Assembly: GCF_900103975.1 (NCBI RefSeq)
Contig: NZ_FNIR01000003.1
Span: 62,001 to 126,000, forward strand
Direction of reading: 5' to 3'
From: Klenkia soli
GTDB lineage: Bacteria > Actinomycetota > Actinomycetes > Mycobacteriales > Geodermatophilaceae
DNA: 64,000 nt
A model generated the notes under the pieces. That model ran no database searches and had not been told where the DNA came from. It was given only the letters and a program-made list of their open reading frames with translations. Both the position numbers and the translations under genes were made by a program. Of the stretch, positions 25,432-33,771 are shown piece after piece. Positions within the stretch are counted from its first letter, which is position 1. Each line of letters begins with the position of its first letter.

Positions 25432-27291
25432 TCAGCCCTCCAGGATCTCGACGCGGCCGGTGCCGCCGTCGACGCGCAGGAGCTGCCCGGTGCGGATCGT
25501 CGTCGTCCCGCTGCCGGTGCCGGTGACGGCGGGCAGGCCGTACTCCCGGCAGACGATCGCCGCGTGGCTCATCATCCCGCCGATGTCGGTGACCGCCGCG
25601 CCGATCTTGCCGAAGATCGGTCCCCAGGACGGCGCGGTGATCGTCGCGACGAGGATCTCGCCCTCCTCCACCTCGCCGAGCTGATCGGCGCGGTGCACCA
25701 CCCGCGCCCGGCCCTCGGCGACGCCGGGGGAGGCGGCCATGCCGGTGATGCCGCCGCTGGCGTCCTCGTCGCCGGCCAGCCACTGCTGCACCTGCTCGGT
25801 GGTGATGCCCCACAGCATCTGGGTGAAGGGCTCGGTGATCTCGGCGGGCGGGGTGTTCAGCGCCGGGGCCGGGCGCTGGGTCTCAAGCGCGTCGAAGATC
25901 ACCCGGCGGCGCTCGATCTCCGCCGGCCAGTAGTGCGGGCCGGTCGAGCGGACGCCGACGGCCCAGCCGCTGATCAGGTCGAACAGCGCCTCGCGGACCT
26001 CCCCGCGGTCCAGGTAGAGCATGTCGGCGTTCTCCGCCCAGAACCCGGCCTGCACGAACAGGTCCGACAGCTCGCGGGTCTTGCGCCAGAAGACGCCCAT
26101 CGTCCAGTGCTCGATGTAGAAGTTGTGGTTCTCGACGTAGGGGTAGGCGGTGGCGGCCAGACCGCGCTTGGCGTCGAAGGTGGCCAGCTCGTCGCCGTCG
26201 AGCAGCTCGCGGTACTCCTCGACGATGCGCTCCTTCTCCGCCACCAGGGCGTCGACGGGCCGCATGATCTCCTGCCCGTCCTCGACGCGCCGGATGTAGT
26301 CGGCGACGTAGCCCAGCGGGATGTCCAGGTGCTCGCTCCAGTACTTGTCGTGACCGTAGAACCCGTTGCCGACGGTGAAGTTGAACCACGGGTCCTGGGC
26401 GGCGGTCCACGCGTCCAGCCACTCCTCGCCGCGCGGGAGGGCCGCGACCGCGGACAGGGTGCCCTCGACGTCGGCGGTGTCGGCGAAGGCGGCCTGCAGG
26501 CCGAGCTCCACGGCCAGCAGCGAGAGCTTCTTGAGCTCGTCGTCGGGCCGGAACAGCTCCATGTCCACGCCCTGCACCATCCGGGCGATCGCCAGGTCGG
26601 GGATGCCGGGGAAGACCTGCTTGGCGTAGGTGAAGAAGTCCAGGTAGGCCAGGTAGCCCAGGTTGAGGAACTCGAAGTGGTACTGCCAGTTCTGGTAGCA
26701 CAGCTGGATCAGCCGGTCGAAGTTCGCGATCAGCACCTCGGACCCGTCCAGGCCCTTGCCCGAGTGGATGTCGGCCAGCGGCACCATGTCCGGCAGCGCG
26801 GGGAACGACAGCCCCTCCATCTCGTCGATCGTGTCGCGCACCTTGACCCGCCACTCGTCGAGCAGGCTGTCCCAGTTCTGGAAGTAGTGGCCGACGCGCT
26901 GCTCGAACTCCGGCACCCGGCCCGGGATCTCCTCAGGCGGCACCGGGACCGGGCTCATGTAGAGGTAGCCCAGGTGGATCTTGTAGTCGATGCCGTTGGC
27001 CGGCGGGATGAGCAGGTGCCGGGTGTTGTACTGGCTCAACGTCTTGCAGGCGAACTCCGCGCCGATCGTCTCGTAGGGCTTGAACGCCGTGGGCCAGTGC
27101 TGGCTGTCGCAGAACCAGAACCGCTCGTCGCTGTCGGGCGTGTTGGCAAACAGCAGGTTGTACGGGAACAGCGCGTCCCAGCCCTCGGCGCCCTCGGGGA
27201 CGGTGAGCTCCGACGGGCTGGGGAAGGACTTCAGCGCCGGGGCGGCGGCGGGCTCGGCGGCCGCGGAGGGGGTGGGCTCGGTGACGGTCAT
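25432..27291 (-). CDS. Phosphohistidine subunit of a split PEP-synthase-like enzyme (phenylphosphate-synthase alpha-like)
   Basis: A 619-residue protein ending in the mobile phosphohistidine domain of PEP-utilising enzymes ('DIGGMMSHAAIVCREYGLPA', catalytic His576). The first 500 residues are rich in Trp/Tyr/Phe and unlike the PEP/pyruvate barrel; no such barrel is present. This is the layout of the 70-kDa subunit of phenylphosphate synthase, which transfers a phosphate from phosphohistidine to a hydroxyl or enol substrate. The partner ATP-binding subunit is encoded just upstream with a four-base overlap. I infer phosphorylation of an enolisable ketone or alcohol, because a biotin carboxylase and a ketoacid-CoA ligase are co-transcribed; the substrate is not proven. 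Confidence 0.8.
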   Translation of the reverse strand: MTVTEPTPSAAAEPAAAPALKSFPSPSELTVPEGAEGWDALFPYNLLFANTPDSDERFWFCDSQHWPTAFKPYETIGAEFACKTLSQYNTRHLLIPPANGIDYKIHLGYLYMSPVPVPPEEIPGRVPEFEQRVGHYFQNWDSLLDEWRVKVRDTIDEMEGLSFPALPDMVPLADIHSGKGLDGSEVLIANFDRLIQLCYQNWQYHFEFLNLGYLAYLDFFTYAKQVFPGIPDLAIARMVQGVDMELFRPDDELKKLSLLAVELGLQAAFADTADVEGTLSAVAALPRGEEWLDAWTAAQDPWFNFTVGNGFYGHDKYWSEHLDIPLGYVADYIRRVEDGQEIMRPVDALVAEKERIVEEYRELLDGDELATFDAKRGLAATAYPYVENHNFYIEHWTMGVFWRKTRELSDLFVQAGFWAENADMLYLDRGEVREALFDLISGWAVGVRSTGPHYWPAEIERRRVIFDALETQRPAPALNTPPAEITEPFTQMLWGITTEQVQQWLAGDEDASGGITGMAASPGVAEGRARVVHRADQLGEVEEGEILVATITAPSWGPIFGKIGAAVTDIGGMMSHAAIVCREYGLPAVTGTGSGTTTIRTGQLLRVDGGTGRVEILEG

Positions 27292-28385
27292 GACGCACTC
27301 CTGGTGGTGAAGCCGGCGGTGATCGCCGAGAGGTTGATGGCGGTCGGTGCTGCCGCGGGTGCGGCCGGGGCGGGGCGGGTCGGTGCGGCGTTGCTGTGCA
27401 CGGTCTCGGGGCGGGACTGCAGGAGCAGGAGGTCCTGCCCGGCCGGGAGGTCGGCGTCCAGGGCCCACTCGACGTCCTGCGGGCAGCGGTAGTGCCGCTC
27501 GGCCCGCTTGGCCATCGCCGCGACGGCGAGGACCTCGGCGTCGGTGAGGCACCGGCGTGCGCGGCGGTCGGGGTCGACGTCCCGCTCGACCAGCCGGCGG
27601 CCGTCGGTGTCCGGGACCAGCTCGGCGTGCTTGGCGCCGACGGTCTCCGAGACGATCGACAGCATCACCTTGTCGACCAGCAGGTTGTCCGGGGTGACCT
27701 GGCCGCTGACCACCATCTCGCCGACGCCCCAGGAGGCGTCGATGGTGATCTTCGAGCGGTCGCCGGTGGTGGGGTTCATGGTGATCGCGACGCCGGCCGC
27801 CCGGGCGTTGACCATCTTCTGCACGGCCACGGCCATCGACAAGCCGTCGTCGGCGATGCCGTTGCGGAGCCGGTAGAGGATGGCCCGGCTGGTGTACAGC
27901 GAGCCCCAGCAGGACCGGATGTGCTGGCCGACGGCGTCGAAGCCGTGCAGCCACAGGTAGGTGTCCTGCTGGCCGGCGAAGCTGGCGCCCGGCAGGTCCT
28001 CCGCGGTCGCCGAGGACCGCACGGCCACCGCGACGGGCTCGGCGAAGGCGGCCTGCAGCTGCTCGAAGGCCGCCTGCACGTCGGCCCGCACGTCATCGGG
28101 CACCGGGGTGGTGCAGACAAGCTCCTGGATGGCGGTCGAGGCCTCGTCGACGGAGCGCACGTCTGCCGGGTCCAGCCCGGCCAGCCGGGTGCGGATCTCC
28201 GCCCCGATGCCGGAGCGGTCCAGGAAGGTGTCGTAGGCCGCTGTGGTGACGGCGAAGCCGGGCGGGACGGGCATCCCGGCGGCGGTCATCGAGACCAGGG
28301 AGGCGCACTTCCCGCCGAGCAGCTCGAGCACCGGTTCGGTGGGGTCGTCGAAGAACTGGACGTAGGGGGACGGGGGGCGGGGCAC
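27288..28385 (-). CDS. ATP-binding subunit of a split PEP-synthase-like enzyme (phenylphosphate-synthase beta-like)
   Basis: A 365-residue protein equal to the N-terminal ATP-grasp half of PEP synthase: 'LLGGKCASLVSMTAAGMPVP', 'VRSSATAEDLPGASFAGQQD', 'GVAITMNPTTGD' and 'DVEWALD ... LLLQSRPET'. By family it would use ATP to pyrophosphorylate the His of its partner, releasing AMP and leaving a transferable phosphate. It ends with a Pro/Ala-rich tail of about 35 residues. GTG at 28385 with GAGGAG six bases upstream is my choice; an ATG at 28400 in an ATGA overlap with the amidohydrolase is the alternative. The size and separation match the 40-kDa subunit of phenylphosphate synthase. Confidence 0.8.
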   Translation of the reverse strand: MPRPPSPYVQFFDDPTEPVLELLGGKCASLVSMTAAGMPVPPGFAVTTAAYDTFLDRSGIGAEIRTRLAGLDPADVRSVDEASTAIQELVCTTPVPDDVRADVQAAFEQLQAAFAEPVAVAVRSSATAEDLPGASFAGQQDTYLWLHGFDAVGQHIRSCWGSLYTSRAILYRLRNGIADDGLSMAVAVQKMVNARAAGVAITMNPTTGDRSKITIDASWGVGEMVVSGQVTPDNLLVDKVMLSIVSETVGAKHAELVPDTDGRRLVERDVDPDRRARRCLTDAEVLAVAAMAKRAERHYRCPQDVEWALDADLPAGQDLLLLQSRPETVHSNAAPTRPAPAAPAAAPTAINLSAITAGFTTRSAS

Positions 28386-28396
28386 GGGTGTTCTCC

Positions 28397-29293
28397 TCAT
28401 TCGCCGTTGACGAGGTCGAGCAGGGTGAGCGCGTTGTCCTTGAGGACGCCGGGCAGGACCGATTCCTTGACGCCGAGGGTGCGGAAGTCCTCGATCCAGC
28501 GTTCGGGGCTGATCAGCGGGTAGTCGCTGCCGAAGAGCACCTTCTTCCTCAGCTGCCCGCCGATGGCCCGGACCAGCTCGGGCGGGAAGTACTTCGGTGA
28601 CCACCCGGACAGGTCGATGTGCACGTTGGACTTGTGGGTGGCCATGGAGATGGCCTCGCCCTGCCAGGGCACCGACGGGTGCGCCAGGATCACCGTCAGG
28701 TGCGGGAAGTCCGCGGCGACGTCGTCGAGCAGCAGGGGCTGGGAGTAGCGCAGCTTGATGCCGGCACCCCCGGGCAGGCCCGCGCCGATGCCGTTCTGGC
28801 CGGTGTGGAACAGGGCCGGCACCCCGAGGGACTGCAGCTCCTCCCACAGCGGGTAGAAGCGCGTGTCGTCGGGGCTGAAGGCCTGCAGGCTGGGGTGGAA
28901 CTTGAACCCGCGCACCCCCGACTCCAGCACCAGCCGGCGGGCCTGCTCGACGGCGGCGGTCCCGCGGTGGGGGTCCACCGAGCCGAAGGGGATGAGCACG
29001 TCGGCGTGCTCGGCGCACCGGGCGGCGATGTCCTCGCTGGACAGGGCGGGGTGCCCGGTCGCCGTCGCGGCGTCGATGGTGAAGACCACCGCCGCCATGC
29101 CGGCGGCCCGGTACCGGGCGGCCAGGTCTTCGACGGTGGGCACCCGGTTGTCGCTGGACCGGAAGTAGGCCGCCGAGGCGTCCATGAGGTCCTGGGACAG
29201 CGACAGGCAGCCCGCGTCGTCCTGCTCGACGTGCACGTGGACGTCGAGGGCGCTGATGGCGTCCGGATCGATGGCCGGGCGGTAGACGGTCAC
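28397..29293 (-). CDS. Amidohydrolase-2 family metal-dependent hydrolase/decarboxylase
   Basis: A 298-residue TIM-barrel amidohydrolase. 'LDVHVHV' supplies the first metal ligands, 'GFKFHPSLQAF' and 'HTGQNG' the next strands, and 'LFGSDYPLI' the terminal Asp. The family includes ACMSD- and resorcylate-type decarboxylases and C-C or lactone hydrolases. It starts at a GTG in a GTGA overlap with the CoA-ligase gene. Its position between the CoA ligase and the kinase subunits suggests it acts on a carboxylated or ring-cleaved intermediate, but no substrate can be assigned. Confidence 0.82.
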   Translation of the reverse strand: MTVYRPAIDPDAISALDVHVHVEQDDAGCLSLSQDLMDASAAYFRSSDNRVPTVEDLAARYRAAGMAAVVFTIDAATATGHPALSSEDIAARCAEHADVLIPFGSVDPHRGTAAVEQARRLVLESGVRGFKFHPSLQAFSPDDTRFYPLWEELQSLGVPALFHTGQNGIGAGLPGGAGIKLRYSQPLLLDDVAADFPHLTVILAHPSVPWQGEAISMATHKSNVHIDLSGWSPKYFPPELVRAIGGQLRKKVLFGSDYPLISPERWIEDFRTLGVKESVLPGVLKDNALTLLDLVNGE

Positions 29294-31296
29294 CGGGTGC
29301 TGCCTGCGGTCTGCACGGCCAGGGCACGGGCCCGGGCGAGGTCGAGGAAGGGGGTCAGGGCGGTGGCGTCGGCGAGGGCGTCGCGGCTGACGACGCTGTC
29401 GGCCGGCGCGCCCTGCAGGATCCGTTTGACCGGCAGCTCGAGCTTCTTGCCGGTGAGGGTGCGCGGGACGGCGGGCACCACCGTCACCTGATCGGGGACG
29501 TGCCGGGGCGAGAGCGCCGACCGCAGGGCCGAGGTGATGGTGGCGCGCAGCTCCTCGTCCAGGGCCCTGCCGGGGGCGGTGACCACGTAGAGGATCAGCT
29601 CCCCGGTCCCGCCCGCCGGGTCCTCGAGGTGGACGACGAGGGAGTCCTCGACGCCGTCGAGCTCCTCGACCACGCGGTAGAACTCCGCGGTGCCCAGGCG
29701 GACGCCGCCGCGGTTGAGGGTGGCGTCGGAACGGCCGGCGACGGAGCAGCTGCCGTCGGCGTGGAACAGGACCCAGTCGCCGTGGCGCCAGGTGCCGGGG
29801 TAGGTGTCGAAGTAGGTGGCGCGGTACCGGCTGCCGTCCTCGTCGCCCCAGAAGCCGACCGGCATGGAGGGCATGGGCGCGGTGATGACCAGCTCACCGA
29901 GCTCGTCGACCAGCGGCCGCCCGTCGGGATCGAAGGCGTGGGCGTCGACGCCCAGGCAGCGGCCGGAGATCTCCCCGGCCAGGACCGGCAGCAGCGGGTT
30001 GCCCTGCACGATCCCCGAGCAGACATCCGTGCCGCCCGAGCCGACGACGAGGAGCACGTCGGGCCCCAGCTGGTCCAGTAGCCAGACCGAGCCCTCCGGC
30101 GGGAGCGGGGCGCCGGCCGACCCGACCACGCGCACCGCCAGCCGGCCGGCGTCGAGGGTCAGCCCGGCGGCGCGGCAGGCCATCACGAAGCCGGGGCTGG
30201 CACCCATGACGGTGGCCCGGGTCTCCTCCGCCAGCCGCCACTGCCACCCGAGGTCGGGGTGCGTCGGGTTCCCGTCGACCACCACGATCGACGCCCCGAC
30301 CAGGAGCGAGGAGACGAGGGAGTTCCACATCATCCAGGCGGTCGTGGTGAACCACAGCATGCGGTCACCCGGACCCATGTCCCAGGACAGGGCGTGGTTC
30401 TTCAGATGCTCGACCAGGACCCCGCCGTGCCCGTGCACGATGGCCTTGGGTGCGCCGGTGGTGCCCGAGGAGAACAGCACGACGAGCGGGTGGTCGAACG
30501 GGACCGGGGCGAAGTCCGGGGTGGCCCCCTCCTGCTCGGCGAGCAGACCGGGCCACGACAGGGCCGCGGGCACCCGCCAGTCCCCGTACTCGATGTCCAC
30601 GACGTGCCGCACGGTCGGCAGCGCGGCCGCCACCTCGGCGACCTGCTCGGTGCGGGGCACGTCGCGCGCCCCGTACCGGTAGCCCCCGGCGACGAGCAGG
30701 ACGACCGGTTCGACCTGGGCGAGCCGGTCGACCACGCTGCGCGGGCCGAACTCGCTCGCGCAGGCGGCCCAGACCGCCCCCAGGCTGGCCGTGGCCAGGA
30801 ACGCCACCACTGCCTCGGGCACGTTGGGCAGGTAGGCGGCCACCCGGTCACCGGCCCGCACCCCGAGCTGCACCAGCGCGGCCCGCGCCCGCGCGACCTG
30901 GTCGGCCAGCTCGCCCGCGGTGAGGTCGACGTCGGGCCGGGTCTGCGACCGGCCGAGGACGACGGCCCGGTCGGGGTCGGCGTCGTGCCGCAGCGCGTGC
31001 TCCGCGTAGTTGAGCGTCGCGCCGGTGAACCAGCGGGCGCCGGGCATCGACCGGTCGGCGAGCACCTGCTCGTAGGGGTGGTGGGCCCGCACGTCGAAGT
31101 GCTCCCACACGGCGGACCAGAACCCTTCAAGGTCGCCGACCGACCACGCGTGCAGCTCTGCGTGGGTGCCCAGGCGCACCCCGCGGTGCTCGTCCAGCCA
31201 GCGCAGGAACGCGCCCACGCGGCTGCGGTCCAGGACGTCCGTGGGGGGAGTGCGCAGCACCTGGCCGGTGCGGACCGGGGTCGGGTGGGGGCTCAC
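29290..31296 (-). CDS. Acetoacetyl-CoA synthetase (3-ketoacid-CoA ligase)
   Basis: A 668-residue AMP-forming ligase of the acetoacetyl-CoA synthetase type, the family's usual length. 'RWFTGATLNYAEHAL' is the N-terminal AACS signature, 'VLFSSGTTGAPKAIVHGHGG' the phosphate loop, and 'GKKLELPVKRIL' near residue 630 the C-terminal Lys region. It activates a beta-keto acid with ATP and CoA, releasing AMP and pyrophosphate. In the operon it would take the product of ketone carboxylation and prepare it for thiolysis. GTG start at 31296. Confidence 0.9.
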   Translation of the reverse strand: MSPHPTPVRTGQVLRTPPTDVLDRSRVGAFLRWLDEHRGVRLGTHAELHAWSVGDLEGFWSAVWEHFDVRAHHPYEQVLADRSMPGARWFTGATLNYAEHALRHDADPDRAVVLGRSQTRPDVDLTAGELADQVARARAALVQLGVRAGDRVAAYLPNVPEAVVAFLATASLGAVWAACASEFGPRSVVDRLAQVEPVVLLVAGGYRYGARDVPRTEQVAEVAAALPTVRHVVDIEYGDWRVPAALSWPGLLAEQEGATPDFAPVPFDHPLVVLFSSGTTGAPKAIVHGHGGVLVEHLKNHALSWDMGPGDRMLWFTTTAWMMWNSLVSSLLVGASIVVVDGNPTHPDLGWQWRLAEETRATVMGASPGFVMACRAAGLTLDAGRLAVRVVGSAGAPLPPEGSVWLLDQLGPDVLLVVGSGGTDVCSGIVQGNPLLPVLAGEISGRCLGVDAHAFDPDGRPLVDELGELVITAPMPSMPVGFWGDEDGSRYRATYFDTYPGTWRHGDWVLFHADGSCSVAGRSDATLNRGGVRLGTAEFYRVVEELDGVEDSLVVHLEDPAGGTGELILYVVTAPGRALDEELRATITSALRSALSPRHVPDQVTVVPAVPRTLTGKKLELPVKRILQGAPADSVVSRDALADATALTPFLDLARARALAVQTAGSTR

Positions 31297-31297
31297 C

Positions 31298-32245
31298 TCA
31301 CGCCCCCACCCGGTCGGCGGGCAGGGCGGTCGGGGCGTTCACCGGGTCGCTGGCCGTTGCGTCGGCCAGCAGCATGCGGGCGCTGAGCTCGGAGAGCGCG
31401 TCGACGACGAGGTCGGGCATCTGGTCGGCCGCGATCTCGCCGACGGGGACGCGGCCGTGCACGCCGGTGGTCACCAGGACCCCCACGCCACCGGCGCGGC
31501 GGGCCATCGAGACCTCCAGCCGCAGGTCGTCCCCGGCGACCAGGACGTCGGCCGGCGCGACGCCCAAGCGCCGCGCGGCCACGAGCATGGCGGTGTCGGA
31601 GGGCTTGCCGAGCACTTCGTACTCGGTGTCGGTCACGTAGGACAGGCCCTGGGCGATGAACCCGCCGACCCCGGCCATGGGCTTGCTGGCCGAGGCGAAG
31701 CGCCGGGCATCGCTGGCGACCAGCATCGGGGCGCCGTTCCAGATGGCCTCGGCCGCCGCCTGCAACCGGTCACGGGTGAACCCGACGTCCCAGCCGACGA
31801 GCACGGCCGCGGCGTCGGTGGGCCGGTCGGGGTCGGCCAGCACCACCCCGGCGGCCGCGACGACGTCGACCAGGCCCGGGCCGGCGAAGACCAGCACCGG
31901 CTGGTCCCCGTAGCGCTCGGCGAGCACCTCGGCGGCGACCACCGCCGGGGTCAGGACCTCGTCGTCGGCCAGGTCGAAGCCCTGCAGCCGCAGCCCGGCG
32001 GCGATGTCGGCCGGGACCTGGCTGCTGCCGTTGGTGAAGGCCACCACCGGTCGCCCGGTGGCGCGGATGGCGGCGACGGCGTCCACGGCCCCGGGCAGCG
32101 CCCGGCCGCCGTGGCCACCGGGCTTGTCCCCGAGGACGAGGCAGCCGTCGATGTCGAAGACCACCCCGCGCACGGCGCGCAGCCGGTCGGGCAGGTCGGG
32201 CGCTGGGACGTGCCCGTTGCGGTGCTGGTCGGGTGCTGTGGTCAT
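31298..32245 (-). CDS. HAD-IIA family phosphatase (NagD/p-nitrophenylphosphatase-like)
   Basis: A 315-residue HAD hydrolase. Motif I is 'VVFDIDGCLVLGD' (nucleophile Asp), motif II 'VAFTNGSSQV', then the C2a cap, and motif III/IV 'GKPSDTAML ... VAGDDLRLEV'. It would remove phosphate from a small organic phosphate. Inside a kinase/carboxylase operon it could dephosphorylate a phosphorylated intermediate or clear a dead-end enol or acyl phosphate. ATG at 32245 overlaps the carboxyltransferase stop by four bases. Confidence 0.85.
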   Translation of the reverse strand: MTTAPDQHRNGHVPAPDLPDRLRAVRGVVFDIDGCLVLGDKPGGHGGRALPGAVDAVAAIRATGRPVVAFTNGSSQVPADIAAGLRLQGFDLADDEVLTPAVVAAEVLAERYGDQPVLVFAGPGLVDVVAAAGVVLADPDRPTDAAAVLVGWDVGFTRDRLQAAAEAIWNGAPMLVASDARRFASASKPMAGVGGFIAQGLSYVTDTEYEVLGKPSDTAMLVAARRLGVAPADVLVAGDDLRLEVSMARRAGGVGVLVTTGVHGRVPVGEIAADQMPDLVVDALSELSARMLLADATASDPVNAPTALPADRVGA

Positions 32246-33771
32246 CGCGCCTGTCCTCCTCCAGGTGCGCCGCGGCGCAGGCTGATGCGTTCGTGGCCGA
32301 GGGTGATGTCGAGGGAGCGCCAGTGCGGCAGCTCGGACGCCGCCCGGACGAAGTCCAGGCCGGAGGTCACCGGCTGCCGGTCCGGCTGCCAGGCGGGGGC
32401 GGGCCCGGCGGCGGCCATCACGTCGAGCTGGTCGGCGGGCAGCACCGTGCGCAGCAGGACCTCGCGATCGGGGACGTCGTCGCGGCCCAGCTGGCGGGCG
32501 ACCGTGGAGCGCAGCTCGGCCACGGTGGGCTCGGCCTGCGGCCGGTCCAGCTCGCGGGTGCGGGGCAGGTCGGCGGCCCGCTGCGCGACGTCGGGGTCGA
32601 CCGGGCCGGGCGGCGTCCCGAAGTGGCCCAGCAGGTAGCGCAGCACCTCGTCGGGCATCCGCGACCAGCGGTCCTCGCCGTGCTGGGCGGCCAGCACGTT
32701 GAGCACGGCCTGGGTGCCGATGAACTGGCTGTAGGGCGTGACCATGATCGGCCAGCCGAGCGCCTCGCGGACCTGCCCGACCTCCTCGAGCACGTGCGGC
32801 AGGAGGTCGGCCTGGCCGCGCTCGGCCAGCTGCCGGCGCAGCGTGCCCATCATCCCGCCGGGGATCTGGTGCTGCTGGTAGGCCAGGTCGAGCTCGGTGG
32901 GCCGGCCCGGTGGCAGGTCCTGCACCTGCGCGATCCGGTCGACCACCGCGGCGGCGCGACGGAGGGCCGCGGTGTCCACGTCGGTGTCGATGCCGACCGC
33001 GGCCAGGTTGTCGACCAACCGCAGGGCGTCGGGCTGGCTGGTGCCGTTCGCCAGCGCGCCGAGGGCGGTGTGCAGCACGTCCACGCCGTGCTGGGCGGCC
33101 ACCACGTACACCAGCGGCGCGAGCCCGGTGGTGCAGTGGCTGTGCAGCTCCAGCACGCCGTCGCCGACGGCGGCCCGCAGCTCGGGGATGAGCTGAGCGG
33201 TGCGCTCGGGGGTGAGCAGGCCGCCGGGGTCCTTGAGGTACACCCGGTCGATCAGCGGGTCGGCGGCCAGCACCTTCGCGGCGGCGGCGTAGAGGGAGTC
33301 GTCGTGGACGGGTGACACCGTGAAGGTCACCGCGGCGACGACCTGCTCGATGCCCTCCTCCTTGGCCAGCGCGGCCACCGCGAGCGTGGCCGCGGTGTCG
33401 TTCATCGGCTCGGCGATCTGCAGCCGGCGCAGCCCCGCCTCGGCCAGCGCGCGCATCGACATCCGCATCACGCTCACCGGTGAGCGGTCCCAGGACATGA
33501 AGCGCATGCCGGTGGTGATCAGGGACAGCGGGGTGCCGGGGGTGACCGCGGCCATCCGGCTGATCCGCTCCCACGGGTCCTCGCGGTGCCAGCGCACGCC
33601 CACCGACAGGTGGGTGGAGGAGGTGAAGTCCAGCGCGTCCAGGCCGGCGGCCTCCAGGTGCGGGCCGACCGCCTCGACCATGCCGGTGGTCAGGCCGGCG
33701 GCGCCCCACAGCGACTGGTTGCCGTCCCGCAGGCTGGTGTCGAGCAACCGCACCGTGCGTCGGGCGCTCAT
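32242..33771 (-). CDS. Biotin-dependent carboxyltransferase, pyruvate-carboxylase/oxaloacetate-decarboxylase type
   Basis: A 509-residue PYC_OADA/HMGL-like TIM barrel. The metal site is intact: Asp16 in 'SLRDGNQSL', Lys180 in 'YLKDPGGLLTP' (the carbamylated Lys in relatives) and His210/His212 in 'ELHSHCTTGL'; 'VTPYSQFIG' carries the catalytic Thr. By ungapped alignment with pyruvate carboxylase, the Arg that grips the pyruvate carboxylate (in 'LLRASN') falls on Gly88 of 'ITTGMRF'. That suggests an acceptor other than a 2-keto acid, such as a ketone or enol phosphate. It has no fused biotinyl domain; that is supplied by 35147-35686. Confidence 0.88.
   Translation of the reverse strand: MSARRTVRLLDTSLRDGNQSLWGAAGLTTGMVEAVGPHLEAAGLDALDFTSSTHLSVGVRWHREDPWERISRMAAVTPGTPLSLITTGMRFMSWDRSPVSVMRMSMRALAEAGLRRLQIAEPMNDTAATLAVAALAKEEGIEQVVAAVTFTVSPVHDDSLYAAAAKVLAADPLIDRVYLKDPGGLLTPERTAQLIPELRAAVGDGVLELHSHCTTGLAPLVYVVAAQHGVDVLHTALGALANGTSQPDALRLVDNLAAVGIDTDVDTAALRRAAAVVDRIAQVQDLPPGRPTELDLAYQQHQIPGGMMGTLRRQLAERGQADLLPHVLEEVGQVREALGWPIMVTPYSQFIGTQAVLNVLAAQHGEDRWSRMPDEVLRYLLGHFGTPPGPVDPDVAQRAADLPRTRELDRPQAEPTVAELRSTVARQLGRDDVPDREVLLRTVLPADQLDVMAAAGPAPAWQPDRQPVTSGLDFVRAASELPHWRSLDITLGHERISLRRGAPGGGQAR

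Noticed and set aside
25432-28385. Housekeeping PEP synthase split by a frameshift
   Set aside because: The two halves overlap by ATGA with proper starts, and the PEP/pyruvate barrel is missing altogether, so they are two real subunits of another enzyme.
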